DNA of 5,070 nt from Hyphomicrobiaceae bacterium (GCA_013214245.1 JABSQE010000026.1:1-5070), one strand, 5' to 3'; positions 1 to 5,070 are shown, numbered from the stretch's first letter. A program made the numbers and translations. Notes: generated by a model not told the origin, from the letters alone.

Positions 1-289
1 ATACATTGTTAATTTAACTAATCTGCCACATACAGCAACCGATCTCCAATGGCTCGATCAGGCTTTAGGAACAGGTTCTGTAACAGCCTTGAGCTACGGC
101 TATGGCAATTGCTACATCTCAGCTACTGCAACTTACAGAATCTGGCGAGTACAGTTCTTCAATTCAACGGGTACCCTTATTCTAGATACCTTTCAGGCCA
201 CTGAAATTCCTGAACTAATTCTTGCTACTCTCGAAGATATTGCAGATAGTGCAAACCGTATAGAGACAACTTTGAAAGCTATTACATAA
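1..289 (+). CDS. hupH: HupH/HyaF-family hydrogenase maturation protein, C-terminal part (5' end outside window)
   Basis: The frame is open from base 2 to the TAA at 287-289 and gives 95 residues; the start lies upstream of the window. An internal TTG at 89 could be taken for a start, but the family similarity runs on before it, so the gene is partial. Recognisable C-terminal domain features are the YIVNLTNLPHT beginning, the GYGNC motif, the IWRVQFFNS strand followed by LILDT, and the closing EIPELILATLEDIADSANRI helix region, a pattern typical of HupH/HyaF proteins. HupH/HyaF proteins are cytoplasmic assembly factors of uptake [NiFe] hydrogenases, thought to help mature the Fe-S small subunit; their exact chemistry is not settled. 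Followed by hupJ and hupK, as in hup operons. The GYGNC motif is flanked by Tyr where I recall Arg in relatives (SYGYGNCYI); this is probably lineage drift. Identity is by recall of the family, with good confidence. Confidence 0.85.
   Translation, partial: YIVNLTNLPHTATDLQWLDQALGTGSVTALSYGYGNCYISATATYRIWRVQFFNSTGTLILDTFQATEIPELILATLEDIADSANRIETTLKAIT
240..254. promoter_or_regulatory. Short dyad, possible activator site for the sigma-54 promoter
   Basis: TTGCA, a five-base spacer (GATAG) and TGCAA form a perfect 5-bp inverted repeat. Its centre lies about 85 bp upstream of the start point expected from the -24/-12 element at 305-322, a usual distance for enhancer-binding activators of sigma-54 RNA polymerase. 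It sits inside the hupH coding region (ADSAN codons), so the symmetry may be chance. No match to a particular regulator consensus (NifA, HoxA/HupR, NtrC) is claimed. Confidence 0.2.
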
Positions 290-474
290 AAAAACCTTAA
301 AATATTGGTACGTAACTTGCTTGAAGGAGCTGTTCCTTTGATGACCATGGGGTGTAAGTTTTTGTAGGCCGAAGTACAACTTAGAAATAGAGGATATAGA
401 TCAATAAATTAATTCTAAAATGATTGTCACACATTAACTCAGCAGCTTAATTTTTAATAAATACTGGTTCCCTT
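290..474 (+). other. hupH-hupJ intergenic region and probable leader
   Basis: This 185-bp stretch separates hupH from hupJ, where many hup operons carry the small rubredoxin gene hupI. No rubredoxin CxxC pair or ORF of that size is readable here in any forward frame. The region holds the -24/-12 element at 305-322. The expected start point is near 332, leaving a leader of about 140 nt before hupJ. A weak 5-bp hairpin (AAGGA / TCCTT, 324-338) overlaps the start point and lacks a following T run, so it is not a convincing terminator. The sequence from about 370 to 474 is AT-rich. GATCAATAAATTA at 399-411 is one mismatch from the IHF consensus, but lies downstream of the promoter, where its meaning is unclear. 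Confidence 0.6.
305..322 (+). promoter_or_regulatory. Sigma-54 (-24/-12) promoter candidate for hupJK-hypABCDE
   Basis: TTGGTACG, four bases, then TTGCTT match the sigma-54 consensus TTGGCACG-N4-TTGCWT with one change (C to T within the -24 box). The invariant GG is at 307-308 and the invariant GC at 319-320, exactly 12 bp apart as required. It lies in a non-coding gap directly upstream of hupJ in the correct orientation. The start point would be about 332. Sigma-54 control with a bacterial enhancer-binding activator is known for several hydrogenase systems (E. coli hyp with FhlA, Ralstonia hox with HoxA, Rhizobium hup with NifA), which fits the context. The activator gene is not in the window. 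Confidence 0.7.
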
Positions 475-1014
475 ATGCTAGAAACTCAGGAAATGTCGCA
501 ACTTCAAGATGCTTCAAATACACTAGTTGCTGAGTTTACAAAGATTTGGCACCATAAAATGATTGATTTAAACATTGCTAATGACAACCTTTACGTTCAG
601 GCTGTTGGGTTTCAGATGCATAGAGGTCAACCCCTTGGTATACTAATTGCGCCTTGGTTCATGAACTTAATACAACTACCTGGTGTTGACGATAATTGGT
701 CTGATCTGTCCCCCGGCATAAAAGAGATTATCGAGTTTCCTTCTGGTTGTTATGAATTTATTCACAATAGACTTGAACAATTCGGCGATTACAAGTCATG
801 CTCGCTATTTTCCCACATGAATTGTTTTATCGATCAAAGCCAGGCTAATTCTGTAGCAGATGCTGTGATGCAGGCCCTTTTCTCTAAGCAATACAAAACA
901 ATTTCAGCCTCTGATAACTTTATTAGTGATGAAAATAAACTTTATTCATCGCAACAAGAAAATAACAGTTGGGTACTTTCACGACGAAAAATAATTAGTG
1001 CCGGTATGGTATAA
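475..1014 (+). CDS. hupJ: HupJ/HybE-family [NiFe]-hydrogenase assembly chaperone
   Basis: A 179-residue protein, close to the usual 150-180 residues of the HybE/HupJ family. The family signature is visible at residues 42-70 (VQAVGF, then LGILIAPWFMNLIQLPG) and at 103-115 (FGDYKSCSLFSHM), followed by the helix near residues 120-136 (QSQANSVADAVMQALF). HybE-type proteins are cytoplasmic chaperones that bind hydrogenase precursors and help hold back Tat export of the small subunit until cofactor assembly is finished. The C-terminal tail after about residue 137 looks variable and polar. There is no rubredoxin fusion: the cysteines (92, 108, 117) do not form CxxC pairs. The ATG at 475 is the first start after an in-frame TAA at 448-450, but no Shine-Dalgarno sequence is obvious. 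ATG 493, close behind AGGA, is a possible alternative. The 3' end overlaps a possible GTG start of hupK. Confidence 0.87.
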   Translation: MLETQEMSQLQDASNTLVAEFTKIWHHKMIDLNIANDNLYVQAVGFQMHRGQPLGILIAPWFMNLIQLPGVDDNWSDLSPGIKEIIEFPSGCYEFIHNRLEQFGDYKSCSLFSHMNCFIDQSQANSVADAVMQALFSKQYKTISASDNFISDENKLYSSQQENNSWVLSRRKIISAGMV

Positions 1015-1018
1015 GCTG

Positions 1019-1918
1019 ATGTTTGATAGCCCTAGTACAAGTTTTATTGCAAAGCTGAATCCGCATTTTCCGATTAGGGAATTAGTAATTGGAAAATCAA
1101 GGTCTGAAGTTGCAGAGCTACTTCCTCGTCTCTTCAATCTTTGTCGAACAGCACAGAGTTTGGCCGTGTGTGCAGCCTTGGACTTACCATCTACAGAGAG
1201 TATAGATACGCTCACTCAGGAAATTATTCGTGATCACGTTCTTCGGTTGGCTATAATCTTGCCTCGCCATTTAGGATTGTCCCCATTGCACTTACCTGTA
1301 GGCTGGCAGCTAAACGATACATTTTTACGTCAGCTTTTATTCGGACCTCCAGGACGTCTACCAGAGACAATCTTCGATTTTGAAAACTTTCTGAAAAGCG
1401 ATTACGGAATTGCAGGGTTATTGAGTAAAATAGCTGTTTTTTTTTCACCAGGGGAAGGTGTGAGTAGTGCCCTCCCATTTGTCTCTGTTGAGACAGCCTC
1501 AAACCCTTCTTCTATAGTAGATAACTCGTGTGCACAGAGAGTTATAGATCATCCGGTAATAGCCCATATGGCTGCTCGTTCAGCGCAAAGTCGTAGCTTA
1601 TTTTGGCGATTAGTGGCCCGAAGCTATGACCTAGATGCGCTTTTGAATAATGTACCACTAACAGTAACTACTCCACACCCAGGTTGCGTGCATGTGCCTG
1701 CAACACGCGGCCTCTATACTATAAATGCGCAGCATGCTGATGACAAGATCACTCACTTTACACGTGTAACACCAACCGATCATCTTTGTATTCAAGGCGG
1801 AGTTTTAGATCAGGTTCTGACCACGATATTACCTGAACGTGCTTTAGTTCTTCCTATAGTGCTGGATATTCTTGACCCTTGCGGTCCATTATGTGTTGAG
1901 AAGATAACAAATGCATGA
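1019..1918 (+). CDS. hupK: HupK/HoxV-family hydrogenase maturation protein (large-subunit-like scaffold)
   Basis: A protein of 299 residues from ATG 1019 (306 from GTG 998, which would overlap hupJ by 17 bp). ATG 1019 is preferred because it is a standard start four bases after the hupJ stop; neither start has a clear ribosome site. HupK proteins are degenerate relatives of the [NiFe] large subunit. Traces are visible: LFNLCRTAQ at about residues 38-46 corresponds to the first metal-binding cysteine region, RGLYTINAQ with VTPTDH near 230-255 matches the large-subunit strand before the active-site wrap, and DPCGPLC at 286-292 recalls the C-terminal DPCxxCxxH. The Ralstonia relative HoxV carries the Fe(CN)2CO group to the apo large subunit; the same role is inferred here. 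A run of nine T bases (1437-1445) lies inside the gene without breaking it. Overlaps hypA by 8 bp. Confidence 0.82.
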   Translation: MFDSPSTSFIAKLNPHFPIRELVIGKSRSEVAELLPRLFNLCRTAQSLAVCAALDLPSTESIDTLTQEIIRDHVLRLAIILPRHLGLSPLHLPVGWQLNDTFLRQLLFGPPGRLPETIFDFENFLKSDYGIAGLLSKIAVFFSPGEGVSSALPFVSVETASNPSSIVDNSCAQRVIDHPVIAHMAARSAQSRSLFWRLVARSYDLDALLNNVPLTVTTPHPGCVHVPATRGLYTINAQHADDKITHFTRVTPTDHLCIQGGVLDQVLTTILPERALVLPIVLDILDPCGPLCVEKITNA

Positions 1919-2252
1919 AATGTCACTTTGCGAAGGTATACGTGAGGTAATTGAAACTCAAGTCGCAGCTCATTCTATAACTAAAATCAATACCGTACGG
2001 CTAGAAATCGGGTGTTTTGCAAGTGTTGACAAACACGCCTTAGCCTTTGCATTTGACGTAGTTATGCATGGCTCTATAGCAGATGGAGCAAAATTAGAAA
2101 TTATTGATATCCCAGGTCGCGCTATGTGTTTTAATTGTGCTAAGGAGGTAGAGCTTGACGATCGATTGAATCCATGTCCCCTTTGCGGTAGCGGGAGACT
2201 AGTCCCGACTGGTGGGGGAGAGATACGAGTTAAAGACTTAGAGGTAGTATAA
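1911..2252 (+). CDS. hypA: Hydrogenase nickel incorporation protein HypA
   Basis: A 113-residue protein, the normal HypA length. It begins MHEMSLCEGI, with the N-terminal Met-His-Glu that binds nickel (His2). The zinc site is complete: CFNC at residues 73-76 and CPLC at 89-92. HypA is a cytoplasmic metallochaperone that, together with HypB, delivers Ni(II) to the hydrogenase large subunit after the iron group is in place. The start at 1911 is fixed by the essential MHE and is preceded by GAGAAG at 1898-1903, seven bases upstream; ATG 1920 would remove the nickel ligand. The gene overlaps the end of hupK by 8 bp and its stop shares one base with the hypB start (TAATG), suggesting translational coupling along the operon. 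Confidence 0.96.
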   Translation: MHEMSLCEGIREVIETQVAAHSITKINTVRLEIGCFASVDKHALAFAFDVVMHGSIADGAKLEIIDIPGRAMCFNCAKEVELDDRLNPCPLCGSGRLVPTGGGEIRVKDLEVV

Positions 2253-3052
2253 TGTGCATTATTTGTGGATGCGAAGACGGAAAAGTAAGTAATCAGCTCT
2301 CTAACTTTATCCATGATGAGTACAAGAATTTGCACTTTAGTCAAAAAACCGCAGCATTAGAGTTATCAAACACATCAGAAACCCGATTAATTGAGGTAAA
2401 GACAAATATTCTTGCTAAGAACAACATTCATGCTCAACAAAACCGTATTGCCTTAACAAACCTTAGTACTCTGGCATTAAACCTTGTCTCATCACCCGGT
2501 TCTGGCAAGACCGCTCTACTATGTCGGACAATCGAAGCGTTAGGTAGCCAGCCACTTGCGGTAATAGAGGGTGATCAACAAACAACGAATGATGCAGAGC
2601 GTATTCGTGCAACAGGGGCGAAAACAATTCAGATCAACACAGGAAAAGGCTGCCACCTCGACGCATACATGGTCAGCCGCGCCATGGAACATCTCAAGCT
2701 TTCATCCGGCGCAATTCTCTTCATAGAAAATGTCGGTAATCTTGTTTGTCCTGCGGCCTTTGACTTAGGTGAAGATGCCAAAGTAGCTATCTTAAGCGTT
2801 ACAGAAGGTGAAGATAAGCCTCTAAAATATCCCGACATGTTCACAGCAGCCCGATTAGCACTACTTAACAAAATCGATCTAGCACCTTATTGCGATGTCG
2901 ATCTCGACCTCTATGAGATTAATCTACGTCGAGTAAATCCTCAAATTGAGATATTGCGGGTTTCGGCACAAACGGGTTTTGGGATGGATGTATGGATAGC
3001 TTGGCTGCGAAATTCGTTAGCAACAAAGAATAGTAAGCATACCACCAATTGA
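2252..3052 (+). CDS. hypB: Hydrogenase nickel incorporation GTPase HypB
   Basis: A 266-residue SIMIBI-class GTPase whose GTP hydrolysis drives nickel delivery with HypA. The N terminus MCIICGC carries the high-affinity metal motif (Cys2, Cys5, Cys7) known from E. coli HypB. The linker (about residues 8-60) has only three scattered histidines, so it lacks the nickel-storing His stretch of rhizobial HypB. The G domain shows the P-loop SSPGSGKT (80-87), EGDQQTTNDAERI (106-118), NTGKGCHLDA (129-138), ENVGN (159-163), LVCPAAFDLGE (164-174), NKID (206-209) and SAQTG (238-242). Cys166 is the conserved G-domain metal ligand; no second cysteine follows it until 214, so the second ligand of some homologues seems absent. 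GAGG at 2241-2244 lies seven bases before the start. The stop is followed by a 129-bp gap before hypC. Confidence 0.96.
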   Translation: MCIICGCEDGKVSNQLSNFIHDEYKNLHFSQKTAALELSNTSETRLIEVKTNILAKNNIHAQQNRIALTNLSTLALNLVSSPGSGKTALLCRTIEALGSQPLAVIEGDQQTTNDAERIRATGAKTIQINTGKGCHLDAYMVSRAMEHLKLSSGAILFIENVGNLVCPAAFDLGEDAKVAILSVTEGEDKPLKYPDMFTAARLALLNKIDLAPYCDVDLDLYEINLRRVNPQIEILRVSAQTGFGMDVWIAWLRNSLATKNSKHTTN

Positions 3053-3181
3053 TATGAACAATTTATTACAACCAATAATTGTCACCAAATAATAAGAACT
3101 TAAATGGGAGCATGGGCACTCAGTTTACACACAAATGTGTAATTCGAAATTGCTCCAGACCAAGAGGGGGAGACTTTAAGC
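3053..3181 (+). other. hypB-hypC spacer with nested inverted repeats
   Basis: This is the only real gap inside the hyp run. In Rhizobium-type operons hypF sits here; no ORF is seen. Three inverted repeats are nested one inside another: CTTAAA (3099-3104) with TTTAAG (3175-3180), GGAGCA (3107-3112) with TGCTCC (3151-3156), and TTACACA (3125-3131) with TGTGTAA (3136-3142) around the loop CAAA. All arms are exact. Together they span 3099-3180 and stop one base before the hypC ATG. The strong purine ribosome site GAGGGGGAG (3164-3172) lies between the outer and middle helices. The sequence before 3099 is AT-rich and shows nothing clear; TTGTCA at 3079-3084 could be a -35 box, but the matching -10 is poor. 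No terminator T run is present. Confidence 0.5.
3125..3142. repeat. Perfect 7-bp inverted repeat upstream of hypC
   Basis: TTACACA and TGTGTAA flank the four-base loop CAAA, forming a perfect 18-bp dyad. It could be the tip of a folded leader RNA or a DNA operator for a dimeric regulator. The lack of a downstream T tract argues against an intrinsic terminator. It is the innermost of the three nested repeats in the hypB-hypC spacer. Confidence 0.6.
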
Positions 3182-3466
3182 ATGTGCCTAGGAATACCTG
3201 GCAAAATTACACAAATTACAGATACGAATAACTTAATGGCAACGGTAGATATCTCTGGAGTTAGTAGAGAGGTAAATATTTCCTGCATCGCTAATAAACC
3301 TTTGGAGCAGTTAGTAGGTTCGTATGCGCTAATACACGTAGGCTTTGCCATGGTATTAATTGATGAGCTTGAGGCCGAACGTACACTTGAGGAGCTAAAA
3401 AAGTTTGGCGTGGCGCAAGAAGTTTTAGAACATTCTCGAGAAAATGAAAATACTCGAGAGAATTGA
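3182..3466 (+). CDS. hypC: Hydrogenase maturation factor HypC
   Basis: A 94-residue HypC/HupF-family chaperone. It starts MCLGIPGKI; after removal of Met1, Cys2 is the iron and large-subunit binding residue, which fixes the start. The second signature VGSYALIHVGFAM (45-57) holds the conserved His52. HypC pairs with HypD while the Fe(CN)2CO group is built and then escorts it to the large-subunit precursor in the cytoplasm. MCLG and the hyp context fit HypC; the paralogue HupF is also possible but would normally lie in the hupF-G-H block. A strong purine ribosome site (GAGGGGGAG, 3164-3172) stands nine bases upstream. The C-terminal tail (residues 84-94, rich in Arg, Glu and Asn) comes from an 18-bp tandem repeat that runs past the stop codon. 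hypD follows after 17 bp. Confidence 0.95.
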   Translation: MCLGIPGKITQITDTNNLMATVDISGVSREVNISCIANKPLEQLVGSYALIHVGFAMVLIDELEAERTLEELKKFGVAQEVLEHSRENENTREN

Positions 3467-3470
3467 AAGC
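3434..3470 (+). repeat. 18-bp imperfect tandem repeat with hairpin potential at the end of hypC
   Basis: Two copies, 3435-3452 and 3453-3470, both begin CTCGAGA and agree at 13 of 18 positions. They encode the repeated Arg-Glu-Asn at the HypC C terminus, and the second copy contains the stop codon. The CTCGAG cores also make TCTCGAG (3434-3440) complementary to CTCGAGA (3453-3459), a 7-bp stem with an A-rich 12-base loop just before hypD. No T run follows, so it is not a typical terminator. Confidence 0.55.
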
Positions 3471-3483
3471 TTAGAACCATATA

Positions 3484-4626
3484 ATGAAATATGTTAACGA
3501 ATTTCGTGATCCTGAAGCTGCCCAATGGCTCCTATTAGCTATTGCTGAGACAGTTAACGAGATTGGTTCGACTAAAGATAATCCGATCTACATCATGGAG
3601 ATCTGCGGTGGACATACACACACAATCTTTAGGTATGGGCTTGACCGATTGATTTCTTCCGGGGTGAAATTCATTCATGGACCTGGATGTCCGGTATGCA
3701 TACTTCCCAAAGCTATTATAGACGAATGCATTAAGTTAGTGCAGAAACCAGGTGTAATTTTCACCACCTTTGGAGACGCCATGCGAATACCTGGAACTCA
3801 TAAATCACTCATACAAGCTAAAGCTGAAGGTGCAGATGTCCGTATGGTCTATTCTCCACTCGATGCACTCGCAATCGCAAGAAGCCATCCAGACCAGGAA
3901 GTAGTTTTTTTTGGTTTAGGTTTTGAGACCACTATGCCCTCAACTGCGCTTTCAATCCAGATAGCAGCACACGAAGCACTCAAAAACTTCAGTGTCTTTT
4001 GTAATCACATTACCCTACCTTCTATGATCAAACTACTTCTAGACGATCCATACACCAAACTTGATGGATTTATTGGTCCTGGTCATGTGTCAATGGTTAT
4101 AGGCACCCATCCATATGATTTTATTTCTAATGACTATAGAATACCCATCGTGGTAGCTGGATTTGAACCGCTTGATCTTCTTCAGTCAGTTCTTATGGTG
4201 CTTAAACAGGTCCGTGATCGCCGAGCTGAGGTGGAAAACCAGTATGCTCGAGTTGTTTCAGAACATGGAAACCCATTAAGCATTGATGCAATTAATAATG
4301 TCTATGAGCCTAGTTCAATAATTCAATTTCTTGATTTTAAAGAGATCAATGCGAATAGGTTACGTATCCGCAATAACTATAGTAACTTTGATACTGAAAG
4401 AAAATTTAGTATTAATCGCTGCATTAAAACTGTTAATTTAATAGAGCCAAAAGGTTGCGCTTGTGGGCAAGTTATAACTGGACAGACCAAACCTATCGAA
4501 TGTCCACAGTATGGTAAAGGCTGCACACCAGAAATTCCGCTGGGACCATTAATGGTCAGTTCAGAAGGTGTGTGCGCTGCTTACTGGCAGTACAGCGGAA
4601 TACGCACAACGGAGATTTCTATATGA
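3484..4626 (+). CDS. hypD: Hydrogenase maturation protein HypD (Fe-S scaffold for Fe(CN)2CO)
   Basis: A 380-residue HypD of normal length that starts with the typical MKYVNEFRDP. HypD holds a [4Fe-4S] cluster and, with HypC, is the scaffold on which iron receives CO and the cyanides delivered by HypE. Conserved parts are all visible: CGGHTH (41-46, Cys41), GPGCPVC (66-72, Cys69 and Cys72), TTFGDAMRIPGT (94-105), GFETT (146-150), FCNHITLP (172-179) and GFIGPGHVSMVIG (195-207). The cluster cysteines are in the C-terminal part at 325, 340, 347 and 364, with an extra Cys327. Residues 284-297, where E. coli HypD reads EWRGLGVIESSGV, are strongly changed here (FLDFKEINANRL) without a length change. 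Eight T bases occur at 3905-3912. The ribosome site is weak, so translation may be coupled to hypC. It overlaps hypE by four bases (ATGA). Confidence 0.96.
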   Translation: MKYVNEFRDPEAAQWLLLAIAETVNEIGSTKDNPIYIMEICGGHTHTIFRYGLDRLISSGVKFIHGPGCPVCILPKAIIDECIKLVQKPGVIFTTFGDAMRIPGTHKSLIQAKAEGADVRMVYSPLDALAIARSHPDQEVVFFGLGFETTMPSTALSIQIAAHEALKNFSVFCNHITLPSMIKLLLDDPYTKLDGFIGPGHVSMVIGTHPYDFISNDYRIPIVVAGFEPLDLLQSVLMVLKQVRDRRAEVENQYARVVSEHGNPLSIDAINNVYEPSSIIQFLDFKEINANRLRIRNNYSNFDTERKFSINRCIKTVNLIEPKGCACGQVITGQTKPIECPQYGKGCTPEIPLGPLMVSSEGVCAAYWQYSGIRTTEISI

Positions 4627-5070
4627 GTACTGAACGTCCAATCCTATTGAGTAAGGACGTAATCACTATGTCCCATGGCAGTGGTGGAAAGGCAACTAGA
4701 AAGCTGATTGAAGATATTTTTACTTCTGTTTTTCAGCCAGATGGAATGGAAGATCAGGCTCGTATTCACAATCCAACACTGCACATCCCAGGTGTACAGC
4801 TAGCCTTAACTACCGACAGTTATGTGGTGGATCCTGTTGAATTTCCTGGCGGAGACATGGGTAAATTAGCTGTATGTGGTACCGTGAACGATCTAGCAGT
4901 TGGTGGGGCTCAGCCTTTGTGGTTATCCGCAGCATTTATTATCGAAGAAGGATGCGAAATTGCACTTTTACGTCGAATAGTAGCCTCCATGTTTGAGGAG
5001 GCTTGCCAGGCAAGAGTACGTATCGTAACAGGCGACACAAAGGTCGTAGATAAAGGTGCTGCGGATAAGG
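4623..5070 (+). CDS. hypE: Hydrogenase maturation protein HypE, N-terminal part (3' end outside window)
   Basis: The frame is open from ATG 4623 to the end of the window: 149 residues of a protein usually about 330-350 long. HypE belongs to the PurM/AIRS ATP-binding family. It dehydrates a carbamoyl group, received from HypF on its C-terminal cysteine, to a thiocyanate that is passed as cyanide to HypC-HypD. Family motifs in order are HGSGGKAT (18-25), TTDSYVV (63-69), FPGGDMGKLAVCGTVNDLA (74-92), FIIEEG (105-110) and GDTKVVDKG (137-145). The catalytic C-terminal Pro-Arg-Xaa-Cys tail lies beyond the window and cannot be checked. GGAG at 4611-4614 is eight bases before the start, and the ATGA overlap with the hypD stop points to coupled translation. 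Confidence 0.95.
   Translation, partial: MSTERPILLSKDVITMSHGSGGKATRKLIEDIFTSVFQPDGMEDQARIHNPTLHIPGVQLALTTDSYVVDPVEFPGGDMGKLAVCGTVNDLAVGGAQPLWLSAAFIIEEGCEIALLRRIVASMFEEACQARVRIVTGDTKVVDKGAADK

Noticed and set aside
89..289. TTG 89 as the start of a separate 66-residue gene
   Set aside because: The same frame is open back to the window edge and the upstream residues match the HupH C-terminal domain, so this is the tail of a longer gene.
324..338. Hairpin AAGGA-N5-TCCTT as a hupH terminator
   Set aside because: Five base pairs only and no T tract after it.
323..367. Tiny ORF (TTG 338 or ATG 341 to TAG 367) behind a good AAGGAG
   Set aside because: It would encode only eight or nine residues, and the AAGGAG lies upstream of the start point expected for the sigma-54 promoter, so it would be missing from that transcript. 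No resemblance to a known leader peptide.
1970..2344. Minus-strand open frame of 124 codons over hypA
   Set aside because: It is antisense to the highly conserved hypA and hypB coding regions and has no recognisable protein features. Other minus-strand frames (979-1215, 1251-1502, 2629-2871, 3100-3525) are rejected for the same reason.
3079..3106. Sigma-70 type promoter (TTGTCA, 16 bp, TAAATG)
   Set aside because: The -35 box is fair but the -10 matches only three of six positions; common by chance in AT-rich sequence.
3114..3128. Second sigma-54-like element (GGGCAC-N5-TTAC) before hypC
   Set aside because: The nearly invariant G of the -12 GC is replaced by A, and the stretch is part of the nested repeats; too weak to call.
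1..5070. CRISPR arrays, tRNA or rRNA genes, insertion sequences, phage or toxin-antitoxin genes
   Set aside because: No regularly spaced repeats, terminal inverted repeats, transposase-like frames or RNA gene folds were seen; the window is filled by one co-directional hydrogenase accessory operon.

Overview
The window carries part of an accessory and maturation operon for a membrane-bound or uptake-type [NiFe] hydrogenase. All recognisable genes lie on the + strand in the order hupH (3' end only), hupJ, hupK, hypA, hypB, hypC, hypD, hypE (5' end only). The hupH-J-K set next to hypABCDE is the arrangement known from proteobacterial group 1 uptake hydrogenases (Rhizobium hup, Ralstonia hox). 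The bases look fairly AT-rich (roughly 40-45% GC by eye), so a low-GC beta- or gammaproteobacterium is the most reasonable guess. No ribosomal or taxonomic marker is present to fix this.

Layout. Positions 1-289 are the C-terminal domain of a HupH/HyaF protein. A 185-bp gap (290-474) follows and holds a very good sigma-54 (-24/-12) promoter match at 305-322. A short dyad at 240-254 could be an upstream activator site. From 475 to 3052, hupJ, hupK, hypA and hypB are packed with gaps or overlaps of a few bases. A 129-bp gap (3053-3181) before hypC contains three nested inverted repeats that end at the hypC start codon. From 3182 to 5070, hypC, hypD and hypE follow; hypC-hypD has a 17-bp gap and hypD-hypE a 4-bp ATGA overlap. 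HypE runs off the end.

How the genes work together. HypC and HypD assemble the Fe(CN)2CO group, and HypE (with HypF, not seen here) supplies cyanide. HypA and HypB insert nickel. HupK, a relative of the hydrogenase large subunit, probably carries the iron group on its way to the real large subunit. HupH and HupJ act as chaperones on the small, Fe-S-containing subunit side.

This is a known type of system, not a new one. What deserves a second look is local: the sigma-54 promoter, the folded hypB-hypC spacer, the absence of hupI and hypF from their usual places, an unusual stretch in HypD, and a small tandem duplication at the end of hypC.
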